Of a stretch of DNA of 64,000 bases, positions 10,341-21,599 are shown in pieces. Each line of letters opens with the position of its first letter. The first letter of the stretch is position 1. The translations under genes and the position numbers were made by a program. The notes beneath the pieces were generated by a model. That model ran no database searches and was not told the origin of the DNA. It worked only from the letters and a program-made list of their open reading frames with translations. Location: contig JBAMJR010000031.1 in assembly GCA_038501785.1 (NCBI GenBank), positions 5,748,001-5,812,000 of the forward strand, in the 5' to 3' direction. The stretch comes from Myoxocephalus aenaeus. Its lineage: Eukaryota; Chordata; Actinopteri; Perciformes; Cottidae.

Positions 10341-11324
10341 CTAATACTGTGTTTGACCCCCTTTCGCCTTCAGAACTGCCTTAATTCTACGTGGCATTGA
10401 TTCAACAAGGTGCTGAAAGCATTCTTTAGAAATGTTGGCCCATATTGATAGGATAGCATCTTGCAGTTGATGGAGATTTGTGGGATGCACATCCAGGGCA
10501 CGAAGCTCCCGTTCCACCACATCCCAAAGATGCTCTATTGGGTTGAGATCTGGTGACTGTGGGGGCCATTTTAGTACAGTGAACTCATTGTCATGTTCAA
10601 GAAACCAATTTGAAATGATTGGAGCTTTGTGACATGGTGCATTATCCTGCTGGAAGTAGCCATCAGAGGATGGGTACATGGTGGCCATAAAGGGATGGAC
10701 ATGGTCAGAAACAATGCTCAGGTAGGCCGTGGCATTTAAACGATGCCCAATTGGCACTAAGGGGCCTAAAGTGTGCCAAGAAAACATCCCCCACACCATT
10801 ACACCACCACCACCAGCCTGCACAGTGGTAACAAGGCATGATGGATCCATGTTCTCATTCTGTTTACGGCAAACATTTTTCCAGTCTTCAACTGTCCAAT
10901 TTTGGTGAGCTCTTGTAAATTGTAGCCTCTTTTTCCTATTTGTAGTGGAGATGAGTGGTACCCGGTGGGGTCTTCTGCTGTTGTAGCCCATCCGCCTCAA
11001 GGTTGTGCGTGTTGTGGCTTCACAAATGCTTTGCTGCATACCTCGGTTGTAACGAGTGGTTATTTCAGTCAAAGTTGCTCTTCTATCAGCTTGAATCAGT
11101 CGGCCCATTCTCCTCTGACCTCTAGCATCAACAAGGCATTTTCGCCCACAGGACTGCCGCATACTGGATGTTTTTCCCTTTTCACACCATTCTTTATAAA
11201 CCCTAGAAATGGTTGTGCGTGAAAATCCCAGTAACTGAGCAGATTGTGAAATACTCAGACCGGCCCGTCTGGCACCTACAACCATGCCACGCTCAAAATT
11301 GCTTAAATCACCTTTCTTTCCCAT
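10341..11324 (-). CDS. Tc1-like transposase with an internal deletion (probably inactive)
   Basis: The 327-residue frame is uninterrupted. The N-terminus has a paired-like helix-turn-helix (LSISQSAQLLGFSRTTISRVY, about residues 23-43) and a second DNA-binding half with the basic RRMGRL region (71-76). The catalytic domain keeps the second acid in QQDNAPCH (Asp227) and the third in SPDLNPIEHLWD (Glu264). The stretch following VEDWKN (residues 145-150) goes directly to VCRKQNENMDPSCL. In complete family members about 19 more residues lie here, including the WSDES motif with the first catalytic aspartate. The deletion is in frame, so the open frame hides a catalytic loss. DNA binding could persist. 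This is known-family reasoning; the deletion size is from my recollection of the family. Confidence 0.88.
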   Translation of the reverse strand: MGKKGDLSNFERGMVVGARRAGLSISQSAQLLGFSRTTISRVYKEWCEKGKTSSMRQSCGRKCLVDARGQRRMGRLIQADRRATLTEITTRYNRGMQQSICEATTRTTLRRMGYNSRRPHRVPLISTTNRKKRLQFTRAHQNWTVEDWKNVCRKQNENMDPSCLVTTVQAGGGGVMVWGMFSWHTLGPLVPIGHRLNATAYLSIVSDHVHPFMATMYPSSDGYFQQDNAPCHKAPIISNWFLEHDNEFTVLKWPPQSPDLNPIEHLWDVVERELRALDVHPTNLHQLQDAILSIWANISKECFQHLVESMPRRIKAVLKAKGGQTQY

Positions 11325-11443
11325 TCTGACATTCAGTTTGGAGTTCAGGAGATTGTCTTGACCAGGACCACACCCCTAAATGCATTGAAGCAACTGCCAT
11401 GTGATTGGTTGATTAGATAATTGCATTAATGAGAAATTGAACA

Positions 11444-11650
<207 letters not shown>

Positions 11651-11889
11651 TATACTAACTAGACTATATGTCCCCTTCTTTGACATTGAGTTGCCGTACG
11701 AGTTAGCCCTACTAGACTAGAAGCAGGACATAAAGAATAAATGTGTGTGGTGTGCATGCATATGGCTATTCAGTTACTAATGATATATTACTTGCATAAT
11801 CAATGTTGTATGTCACAGTATGTCCCTTTAAGTTAAATTACAGCAGAATAGTGTATTTGGGTTTGAGGGTGCTGTGTACTGGTGGTGCC

Positions 11890-12175
11890 TGCAGGCAGTC
11901 CTCGGTTGCCCAGGAAACACAGATGGTGGATGAAGGGCGCGCGTACAAAAGACCATAAACCTGTGGCAGCAGCTGGAGACCGAGACCACTGATTAATTCA
12001 GCTCTGTGCAGTCCCTCTTATTCAAAGACGTCTCTGTTCTCTTTAATACCTCCCATCCATTTTCTTTGTCCCGGGGCTCCCGTCTCCACTTTATCCTGTT
12101 TTCCCCGGACTGGTCTCCCGTCAGTGCGCAGCTGTTGTTGGCACTCCCACATCTGCTTGTCTCGGCTCGGCGGCC
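11890..12175 (+). promoter_or_regulatory. CpG-rich promoter-like block with an RFX X-box
   Basis: GC and CpG content rise sharply here after AT-rich DNA. GTTGCC CA GGAAAC at 11905-11918 fits the X-box consensus RYYNYY-N(1-3)-RRNRAC at every position; RFX factors bind this site in cilia and some immune genes. It sits about 260 bases upstream of an ATG at 12176 within the CpG-rich block. There is no clear TATA box. Which gene it might drive is unknown. Confidence 0.4.
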
Positions 12176-12390
12176 ATGCAGACGACGCTCCGCCGCGGCT
12201 CGAGAAGTGCGTATAGCGTGGAGGTCCAGGGGGCGACCAGCCTTCTCCTGCGGGCTGATCACAGCGCACACAAGGCATGCATTTGCAAGTTCGGCAGCGC
12301 CTTCAGCATGGAAGAAGAAGAAGAAGAAGAAGATCTTTTGCGTCGCCTGATGCTGCGGGTCATGTGCATTGTGGAACCTGGAGATCACTG
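12176..12390 (+). other. Candidate first exon with splice donor, gene not recognised
   Basis: The frame begins MQTTLRRGSRSAYSVEVQG, has a run of seven glutamates from a GAA repeat at about 12312-12331, and continues LLRRLMLRVMCIVEPGDH. It reaches a GTAGGT donor at 12391 just before an in-frame TAG. CpG richness, an upstream X-box and the donor make a transcribed first exon plausible. I do not recognise the protein, and the segment could equally be 5' UTR or a non-coding RNA exon. The other five frames give no better product. Confidence 0.3.
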
Positions 12391-12948
12391 GTAGGTAAAA
12401 AAAAGACCACATAGTGGATTTTGTTCTATTGTGATTTTACATTAAACGATTTATAGTTAATTTGGATGAATCTGTTGTCAAACTAGATACACATGAACTT
12501 GTTTAATTCCCTGCAGAGGAGGGCCTGGTCTGTCTCTTCCCAACCTACATCCTTGCAGGCGTTATGAATATTAAAATATGCATATTTATAGAAAAGCTAT
12601 TTCTGGTGGACACATGGCAGATTATATTGATGGTTCATTTAATAAAGATGTTGCTGTAGGTAGGCAGTGCAGTATATATGCCTATAGCCTATACGTGGTC
12701 TTTCATCTCCAGATGAGCTGCAGCCATACTGTATTTTTTTTGTTGCTGTGTTTGGACAACAGAAATATCAGAGAAATTGAACTCAAGCCATATGGTTTAA
12801 ACTCTAAAGTACTGATTATATGTATTTCTATAATTTTAGGTGAATACAAGGCAAAGTGGACCATTGAATCCCCCAAAAGGAATGAACAAACACAGTGAAT
12901 CATCTAGTGATCGGCATGTACTTTTTGAGTATGCCTTTTATATTTTAG

Positions 12949-13049
12949 GTAACCTTGTGGGCGGTGTTACTGGATTCATCTACAGAGCTGCAGACATGTC
13001 ACCAGCCAGGACACTGGGAGGATCCACATCGGAACCAACAGCAGGACAG
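12949..13049 (+). other. Candidate internal exon, unassigned
   Basis: A TTTTATATTTTAG acceptor and an ACAG|GTTATG donor enclose 101 bases, open in the frame NLVGGVTGFIYRAADMSPA. That phase does not join the 12176 frame: splicing donor 12391 to this acceptor gives an immediate stop. If real, it belongs to a non-coding transcript or to another start. Confidence 0.15.
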
Positions 13050-13336
13050 GTTATGTGTACAGGCTGGATTCTATTTATAAAAAAAAAAAACACAAGGGAG
13101 GATAGTTTTTAATTGCACACAATACCAGATGTAGAATTTAGTAGCATTAGTCAGTCAGTCAGATAACTGATACTGTAACTTATATCTGTTGGTAGGAGGT
13201 GTATTCATTTGTCTTAAACAAAAAGCAGTAGGAGAAACAATAATACGAAAGAACATGTAATCCCTGGAGTATTTTGGGAGGACAGTTGGGTTGCGTCCCA
13301 CTTTTCTGCTGCTTTGTCTTGTGTATTCCTCTCCAG

Positions 13337-13411
13337 TTACACGGATGAAGGAGCAGACTCGCTCTGGACCTCACAGCTCCATCGCCCTCTGCTGTGCTGC
13401 CTCGCAGACTG
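13337..13411 (+). other. Candidate internal exon, unassigned
   Basis: A good pyrimidine-rich acceptor (TGTATTCCTCTCCAG) and a GTAAAG donor enclose 75 bases. The segment also contains a CTCF-like motif (13383-13395, - strand). No protein match is recognised. Confidence 0.15.
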
Positions 13412-13564
13412 GTAAAGGATCTGACAGTAGATTTACACCACTGTGACTTTCATCCCTCTCATATTCACTTTACAGTCTGCACTGTGACTTGTTATATAGG
13501 TCTTGATGAATATAAACTGCAGAGACGATTTTTATGGACTCTTATCTTGCTTTTTGCCCACATA

Positions 13565-13566
<2 letters not shown>

Positions 13567-13617
<51 letters not shown>
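13567..13617. repeat. (GT)n microsatellite
   Basis: About 25 perfect GT units, ending in GAGAGAGA. Confidence 0.95.
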
Positions 13618-13625
<8 letters not shown>

Positions 13626-14672
13626 TGTTAAGCCCCTGTGCCTTCTGAGAGTGCAGATAAATGGGGAGCAGATATAACATGGGAGATTAGTTATGTGTTA
13701 AATCGCTGCCATATTTTCATCCATATACTGATATCCTTTTCCAGGATTATGGTAAAGAGGGGAGATAAACCAACCTGAAAGTGGAGACCATGACCAAATC
13801 AGATTTAGCATAATCATCTTTTCAGATTTGTTACTCCACATTATTCAGGATTATTCTGGAAATAAATTGTTTGAATATCTTCAAAAGTGTGTCATGTCCA
13901 ACTGGAATGTGTTCAAGGTGTTAAGAATGAGAACAATCAGAATATCACTTCTGTATTTCTGCCTTTAACAGCTGTCGTGTCATTTCTCAAGCAGCGACCG
14001 ATGCATGCGGTGCCATCACTGATGTCCAGACCCTCAGAAGGAGAGGATCCATGTCCGAGTGTTTCCCCACTGAGAGACAACTTCTGCTGCTTTTGTGTAT
14101 CATGAAAAGGGCTTTGAAGAGTTCAAAATGACACTGACGCTTTGTAGACAGTGTCAACGTGATCAGATTTAACAGCAAAGAATTTCATGGCTGGTGTTTT
14201 GAGTCCAAAATTATTTGCTACAGCGTTCCTTCCTGTTTCAAATGTGCACATTTTCTGGGCTATGAGTAATGCTAATATAGCTTCATCCACCCCCACAATG
14301 ATGAGTTTTTTGGCTCATCTAAAACAGACACTGCAGCCAACAAGCACCTCTCACGCCTGTTTTCTTCAGCTGCGTTTTTCTTCAGCTGCTTTTCGCTCCA
14401 TTACCTTGGTCACTCTGTCGAACACTTCGGCCACTTCTCCTCGTATAAGAGACTTTAAATTCACCAGAAACAATGTTTTTACATGTGTCTGTAGCATAAA
14501 AGCAAAACAAATCTGCAGAAGTGAGTGAGAATGACTAGTTTTCTCACATTTTGACAATGTGTAATTCACACAGTATGTTCTTTGTTTGTCTTGAAACCTC
14601 TTAATTTGGGCGTGAGACCAATTACTTTTATGGTTCTACAGTGTGTACTCTATTTTTACTGTAGCTGTGTGT

Positions 14673-14674
<2 letters not shown>

Positions 14675-14735
<61 letters not shown>

Positions 14736-14800
14736 TGTGCATGTGCTCTATTTGTGTGTGTGTTTGTTCCTGTCTGTGTGCATGTGTCTGTGTGATAAAA
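14675..14800. repeat. (GT)n microsatellite with degenerate tail
   Basis: Perfect GT to about 14732, then interrupted GT-rich sequence to about 14800. Confidence 0.9.
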
Positions 14801-15169
14801 CACTTGTGTAATTGGCCTGAAGCTACAACCTGCTTTTCAATGGATTTCTCGTTGCTGCACAGATTTAAAATGCCTGAATCTCTCTTCTTTTAACACATTG
14901 AATGTACCAGACAAAGGAGTAAAACATATTTACAAATGATTCTTAGCATTTGTTCAGACCTCATTGAAGTACCAGTTGGGTGGGGGTTCTTGTGACCTCG
15001 ATAATCACAAGAATGATGCTGGAAATTAACGGTGTGTAGTTTTCTAAATAATGCCTGCTGGCATTAATTAAACTGTCCCGATGCCTACTGCCCCATCATC
15101 TGATACTTCTGAAAATTACAGCAAATGCTAATAATTATGTGCAAATAGCTTTTTACCCAGGTCTGGATT

Positions 15170-16150
15170 CTACTAACAATATCTGACTAATATCTAACAA
15201 TACTAATGTCTGCTAACAGTCGGATGACTACTAACCTGTACTCTGAATGCTGATGGCTGGCTTTGTTCGTTCTAACCCGCTGACTAACCCTCTGCTTTAT
15301 GCCCGCAGTCCGATGCACATGCTCCTCTCTCATGATCCTGCAATCCTTCTTCTAGAAATTACAGACTAAGATGAATTATTAAAGAAGAACATTTATGAAA
15401 ACTGTTAAAGTGAGCAAGTCTAGAAGGGTTCCAGGACTTGGGAAGGGAAATGTTATTAACCACTCGATGGAAAGAGGAGGAGAATCAGCTGCTGATATCA
15501 AACTGGGTTGACCACATACTTAAGAATCCTCACAAAACTGATTATGATCTGATCAAAACATAATATCACTCTACTGTGTCGCACTTCACAGGCAAAAATC
15601 ACATCTCCAGAGACCGTCTTTCTGTCTCTACCTGTGTGGTCAACCCTTGCAGATGAGTGCCTGGCTTGTTGTCACCACAGGCCAAGCAAACCTCAACTCC
15701 ACTACTAACTTATTACGGTACTGATACTAACAGTGGTGAGGCTCCAGACCCACCTGTTGCTCCGACTAACATCTGTGTTCCTTCTGACGGAAACATCCTG
15801 ATGTCTGTAATCAAATTATTCCGTCTCTTGGTTCTTCTTTAATTAAATCAATGTATGCCTTGTGGCACTTGGGCTGCTTATTAAATTAAAGTACATGGAA
15901 GCTTTTATCCAAAACATCTTCTAGTGCCATGAGTGTGTATGTTTTTTAGCAATGGAAACTAAGTCCTATAGGTCTAACCGTGTCAATGACATGCTCATCA
16001 GAAATCCTTATAAATAAGCTACTAACATCTTCTAAAGTTACATTAACAGGTACGGTACTAACTAAATAGATATTAGCTCTCTGCAAACTAACAAACTAAC
16101 CCACTAATAAACTAATAATCTAACAAAAACTAACTAAAATCACTAACTTT
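15170..16150. repeat. Degenerate CTAACA/ACTAAC-rich region
   Basis: The word CTAAC and its variants recur dozens of times (for example 15172-15250 and 16018-16145), interspersed with less repetitive sequence. This looks like a strongly eroded short tandem repeat. The boundaries are approximate. Confidence 0.35.
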
Positions 16151-17353
16151 GTGCTGAGTGGCAGAATTAGTGAAGCACCCTGTTTTAAGGAGTTGCATCA
16201 CTTATTGAATGTACTAACATAATTTAGTTGTTTAAGAATGACTTATTGATGTGTATGTGTGTGAAAGAAAGAGCACAACTGTGTGTGTGTGTGTGTGTTC
16301 ATTCTCTCAAACAATACATTTAACATATCAATGCAGATTATATTTACAAAGCAGTTTTAGCCAAATGCATCCACGGTGACTGACTACTCTGGTAGTGCTA
16401 CTGAGCACCAGGATACACTCCTTAAACCTTTCAAACCATACACTGTGTGAAGTATCATGGATGTAATGAAAAATAAAATGTTCCTTGCTATATTGCTAAT
16501 TTCTCAGTTGTCCTTTTACATGCTTTTGTAATAAACTATTTTCACACATAAACAAAACAGGGTTTTATTGTATCATCTTGCAATTTACAGAGTCTAATAC
16601 AAAATATCCCATGCAGAAAAGCATTACAATTATCAACAACAATAGGAATAGTAGAGTCTTGTCCAGGAACATGTTTTTTGAACCCAGCGAGAACATTTTA
16701 AGTTTTTTTATTTCTATTGAAATGTGAAGTGTCAACTCCAGGAGTGCCATTATCCTAAATAACATATTTACTCTCTAGATTCTTGATCGCTGGAATTACA
16801 CTGAAGAATGATTGCTGTCACAGCATGTTCAGTGGATGTTTTTTTTTACTCAAAAGCGCTACGAGTTTTGTTTATTTACATGTATCTAATACTTAGTCAT
16901 CTTTATAGGTAATGCAATTAGATCACCATGTGTCACCTCTGAATAATATGTTAAAATCTCCTAAATAACAATGTGGTCCTGATACATGTTACCACACATT
17001 GATGGAAATATTTCAGGATTTTGCATAAAGTGTTACAGCAGGGGGCAGCAACTCATCAGATCAGAAGATTGTATGTTTTTTGGTGCAGCTGTCTCATATA
17101 TTTGCAACCATTGGACACCTGTTTGCAGTGGTGCAATGATTTCACTATATTTATTATATGTGGATCTTACACTTTATATATTTGATGTTTTGTGGTTGCT
17201 TGCATTTCTGATTCACTTTTAACCCCATATTTATCATGGACTGTTTTTTGGTTGTTGAAAGAAATACATTGGTGTCATTTAACATACAGGTGAGACACTC
17301 AGGTTGGCAATGCCAGTGGTAAAATGTACAATCAGCATGTGTAAAAGTGTCTC

Positions 17354-17584
17354 TTAAAATATGCAAAATAAATCGTCATCCTCCTCCTCCCTAGCTTGTG
17401 TCAGACAGAGGGGGCTCTGCTCTGCCCCCCGTTTGAGCCCGATGTGATCCAGATGACAGGGGTTCCAAAGGTAGGAGCAGCGGGGCCCAAGGTCTTCATG
17501 GGTCAGCTGTAATTCACCACAGAGCTCAGAGAGCAGAGTCCCCTCACAGAACAGTGAGGCTCCATTTAAAGTCTTGAATATCAC
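17354..17584 (-). other. Unassigned open frame with coding-like composition
   Basis: The 76-residue frame reads FKTLNGASLFCEGTLLSEL, then CGELQLTHEDLGPRCSYLWN, and ends in an acidic EEEDDD stretch. Its mixed, non-repetitive composition is more protein-like than other frames in this half of the window. The only start is a GTG, a TGA lies just upstream, and no convincing acceptor is seen. It could be a terminal exon, a relic after a frameshift, or chance. I do not recognise the family. Confidence 0.2.
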
Positions 17585-17726
17585 ACAAACTCCAGTTCAA
17601 AGGCAGGTATGTTGGGATAAAAAACATTAATCGACTTAATGATGATCTCTAGTGGATGGTTTGTTTAGCCATTCTTTGAAAACACACTAATGCTCCAGTT
17701 TACTTGGACGCCACAGAGGCATGCAT

Positions 17727-18170
17727 GGCCGAGGGAGAGGGAGAGAGGGGGAGAGGGAGAGAGAGGGAGCGAGAGATAAAGATAGACAGAGAGAGAAAGA
17801 CAGAGGGAGAGAGAGATAGACAGAGAGAGAGAGACAGAGAGTGAGAGAGAGCGACAGAGGGAGAGAGAGAGACAGAGGGAGAGAAAGTGTGAGAGAGAGA
17901 CAGAGGGAGAGAGAGAGAGACAGAGGGAGAGAGATAGATAAAGATAGACAGAGAGAGAAAGACAGAGGGAGAGAGAGATAGACAGAGAGAGACAGAGAGT
18001 GAGAGAGAGCGACAGAGGGAGAGAGAGAGAGAGAGAGAGAGAGGAAGGGAGAGAGAGAGACAGTGTGAGGGAGAGGGAGAGAGAGGGAGAGAAAGTGAGA
18101 GAGAGACAGAGACAGAGGGAGAGGGAGAGAGGGAGAGGTAGAGAAAGTGAGAGAGAGACAGAGAAGTGGA
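17727..18170. repeat. 440-bp purine (GA/GGGA/GACA) tract with internal duplication
   Basis: The + strand is almost pure purine, built from GAGA, GGGAGA, GACAGA and GATAGA units. A segment of about 90 bases starting GATAAAGATAGACA occurs at 17775 and again at 17937 (offset 162), differing by a 4-bp indel. The Ser/Leu-rich frames on the opposite strand are repeat artefacts. Confidence 0.9.
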
Positions 18171-18559
18171 GAAGAAACAGAAAGCAAGAAATAGTTCCAC
18201 AATTATCTCAACGATTCAGATTTTGTGGAGATTTTACCAACTGTGTGTTTCTGTTTTACTCTCTGAAAAAGAAAGAAAGGAATGCCTGTGCACAAGTGCA
18301 TGTGTGTGTCTGTGTTATGTGTGTGAACCAGAGGCCGCTCTCTGTAACCAGAGCCTCCATCACAGGGAGGATGTCTGCTGAAATAACAGCTCTCTGCCTC
18401 CAACGGAATTTGTCTGTAAGCTGTAAAAGATGGCGAGGGAGAAGAAAAAGTGAGCTTGGGAAGTACTTCTCTCTGTGGCGCTGTAATCAGCAGCACTCGG
18501 CCTTGAAAATAGTCAATCCGCTCAAAGACAGTTCAAGGGATGAATAGAGATTGCTCTCC

Positions 18560-20000
18560 CTGCAGGTATGTGTGCTTTTGTGTGTGTGTCTCTGATTGTA
18601 GTTTGAATGAAGACGTGTGAATCTGGAATCTGGAAATAACAGAATCTACTGTTATTTATATTTTCCTTATTTATTTAAGCCTGCTCCACATTCATTGGCG
18701 TTTAAGCTTAAACAGTCCATACTGCCCATGTATGTTTGCAAATGCACACAAACCACAGTGTAATATAGGGGTGTGATCCTTTTTTTTCTAAATGTACTGG
18801 GGACAAAGAGCACCAGACAAATCATACACCTCTTTGCAAAATGTGAACTGCAAGCTCCAATACAAATTCCACTGAAACAGCGAAGTGCTTATTGTAAATA
18901 GGTCTCATTGTCGCATTTCACAAAACCGGTTGTTAGTCATCTCTTGTAGACACTAGCAGGAGTTATGAAGAAACTTGAAGTACGCTAATGCAAAAAAAAA
19001 AATACAGTTAAAAAATAGATATTTACAGCCAAAAAATCATTTGTAGTGTTCTTATTTTTTCATCGTTGCACATTTATTCTTGTATCATAAAATTAGCCAT
19101 TTGTAATCTGCTGCGTAGCCGATATAGACATACCCCAGAGCTCATGGCCAACTCATATTATTTTGGGCCCCAACACGAGCATGGGATGGAAATGGGGAGC
19201 AGCAGAATTTAGGTCAGGGGTTTCAGGTCTGTAAATGTACAATAGAGGCTTTAACGCAAGGGCAGAGGGAGTTCACAAAGATGGTTTGCAAACTTTTAAA
19301 ACATTCAAAGAAGAGGAAAGTCCAGCTAATCTCTACAAACAGGGCAATCTCTTTTTTAACCAGCCTGCAGGTTCTTCAGTTTACCGAAACATCAAAGAAC
19401 TCAATGTCTGTACCACAGAAACACAGTTTCTTGCTCTGCTTTATGTTGATGCAAAATTACTTGCATAGAATTTTCAGCAGCGCTGTCCCAAAAATACTTT
19501 ATTCTTTGCCTATTTCTTTCTTCATGTGTTCCTCTCTCTTCTTCTCAACTTTTAAGTCATCTTCCATTAAACTATTCAACACATGATCTACTGCCATTAA
19601 ACTTTCTGACACATGATCTACCTGGTCACACCATATCCTCAACCCTTCCGTGTCTTTCTTCCAAGCGCTAAGTCCTGTTAATACTGTGAAAATGGCGATA
19701 TTAAGTCAGACACCTGGTGCTTCCTAAACGCCTTTCTTTTCCCTGCCTGCAGCCAACATTCAGAGACTGGATAAGCGGACAGTCGGAGAGGGCCAATCTG
19801 TCCTGTTGGCTGGTGAATGATGGACAGTAATTAAAAGTTAGCTAATAACCTCTTCACACCTGACATTTCAACAGGGAGGTCCTGGACACCATTATCTACA
19901 TATAGATTAAACAGCGTAATTGGCAGAGAGATAGGGTTAGGAGGATCGCAAAAGGAAAAGGAGAAAAAAGAGGCCAGGCCATCACCAAACCATTAAGCAG
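18560..20000. other. Non-coding stretch
   Basis: No supported gene. The sequence is mixed AT-rich with short A and T runs and one short GT run near 18575. Bases 19740-19930 are non-repetitive and could belong to the conserved-looking island that follows. Confidence 0.4.
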
Positions 20001-20190
20001 AATATCTGAGTGACACTCTGATTTTGCTCCTCTTGCTAATGCGACAGGAATTGAGCTGAACTAAAATGCTAAATGAATGAATCCTATCTCGATGTGGTTA
20101 TTACCGGGGCAAACATCGGCCACGGAAAATAGCTTTAATTTCATAATAATTGCTAGATGGACGTGACTCGTTAGACACAATATGAGAATG
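20000..20190. promoter_or_regulatory. Candidate conserved non-coding element
   Basis: Non-repetitive sequence with homeodomain-like cores (GCTAATGC, TTTAATTTCATAATAATTG), flanked by simple repeats. It lacks coding frames. Resemblance to vertebrate conserved non-coding elements is by character only. Confidence 0.25.
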
Positions 20191-20686
20191 GAAAGAGAGG
20201 GAGAGACAGGGGGAGGAAGGGAGGAAGGGAGGACGAGGACGAGAGTGACTCTTCGGAGGATGAATACTGTTCGTTGGGCTGCACCACTTGTGCGCCAACA
20301 CACTGCAATTTGCCCAAACTCATTGATGAGTGATACTATGGACTGATGAGATGGAAATGGAGAGAATTAGTTGCACTGTCATTAGCATTGTGGAAATGTA
20401 AAACTTCTTCATTTAGAAACTAAATAATTCCTGAATGAGTTTCTACACAGGTTAACATTTTTATAGTCTCCACAGGTTTGTGTTAAACACTAATAGGCTA
20501 TTATGCATGCACCACATCATAGCATTCACAATTCCTGATGGCTTTACTAATGAATGTGATATTTAGGTGAAGAACTCACTTTCTCTGGCCTGATTAGAAG
20601 ATTGATATACCACTTGTGTCCGTTCGATATGATGCTACTGTCAGCAAAATCCAATCCGGAGTTCACAAGAGCTAATTAACATATAT

Positions 20687-20850
20687 ATTAGAATCAGAAT
20701 CAGAATCAGAATCAGCTTTAATGGCCATGTAAATTTGCACATACATGGAATTTGACTCCGGTTTCACTTTGCTCTTTGTACTTTTTTCCCCACACAATAT
20801 ACAGTAAACAAGATAAATATAAAAATATAAAAAGGACATTAAAGACAGTA
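20687..20850. repeat. Teleost interspersed repeat end with AGAATC tail
   Basis: Four AGAATC units are followed by CAGCTTTAATGGCCATGTAA and, at about 20747, GGAATTTGACTCCGG. This order is a familiar terminus of a very common fish retroelement-like repeat. I do not assign a subfamily. Confidence 0.55.
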
Positions 20851-21058
20851 GTACATTTTTTTTATATAATGTTATATTTTTTCTGTTTAGTCCACACAAA
20901 AATCAGGAGTCTTGTTGTCATTGGAGGTTGCCAACTGCCGGTGACTCCACAAAGTCACTGCTCCTGGCCAAGATATTAGTCCTGCACATTAAACTCTCAC
21001 ATACTGTGTGTGTCAGTTTTACACTTTTTGGTAATTAATGGTGCTGGTTGGTTATTGT

Positions 21059-21138
<80 letters not shown>
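21059..21138. repeat. (TA)n microsatellite
   Basis: About 39 uninterrupted TA units. Confidence 0.95.
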
Positions 21139-21141
<3 letters not shown>

Positions 21142-21144
21142 TTA

Positions 21145-21255
21145 CCTTAGCAGGTTAGCTTTTTCCAGTGTTATGCTAAGCTAACCATCTCTTGGTAGTA
21201 GCTACAACTTTAACAGACAGATGAGAGTGGTATCCATGCTCTCGTCTCACACCCG
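21145..21255. repeat. Fragment of a common teleost repeat (GCTAAGCTAACC type)
   Basis: TTATGCTAAGCTAACC, then a run ending ACAGACAGATGAGAGTGGTA and TCTCGTCTCACAC follow the order of a repeat found throughout percomorph genomes. Its other end appears in fragments at about 4346-4425 and 5336-5435. Confidence 0.5.
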
Positions 21256-21599
21256 GGTTGGTATGTTTCATATACACATTCCTTTTTTGATAGTAGCCAG
21301 TGTTGTTATAAATCGTGACATTTTTTTCTCCAGATACATTTATAACTTGTGTAACACAATCAGAGGCTTTGTCTAGAAATCTTTGTTTAGACCAAACTGA
21401 ATTAGCTGAATTAGCTTTCATAATAGGATGAGTTCGGCAGATGGAAAGCAGGAGACATCCATTTCTCAAAAGCAGAGGAAGTGAGTCTGTCCACACTTCA
21501 GTCTCAAAGCCGTAATGTGATGTTGCAAATCTTCTCACCTGTGTTAGTCAGGAGAAAGTGATGTAAAAGTGTAACAGTCTTATTCGCTTACTCCAATAG

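Larger units (their letters stand above)
13412..17350. other. Non-coding stretch with microsatellites
   Basis: No coding exon is supported. GT tracts lie at 13567-13617 and 14675-14800, with a short one at 16279-16300. The region near 15170-16150 has many ACTAAC/CTAACA repeats in degenerate form. A CTCF-like motif lies at 17035-17047 on the + strand. The whole stretch is compatible with intron or intergenic DNA. Confidence 0.45.

Noticed and set aside
11993..12412. 139-residue - strand frame over the CpG block
   Set aside because: It contains a poly-Phe run from the GAA repeat and has no family match. The + strand reading has the X-box and donor in a consistent order.
17687..18202. Ser/Leu-rich frames of 166 and 171 residues on the - strand
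   Set aside because: They are translations of the purine tract, which stays open in several frames at once.
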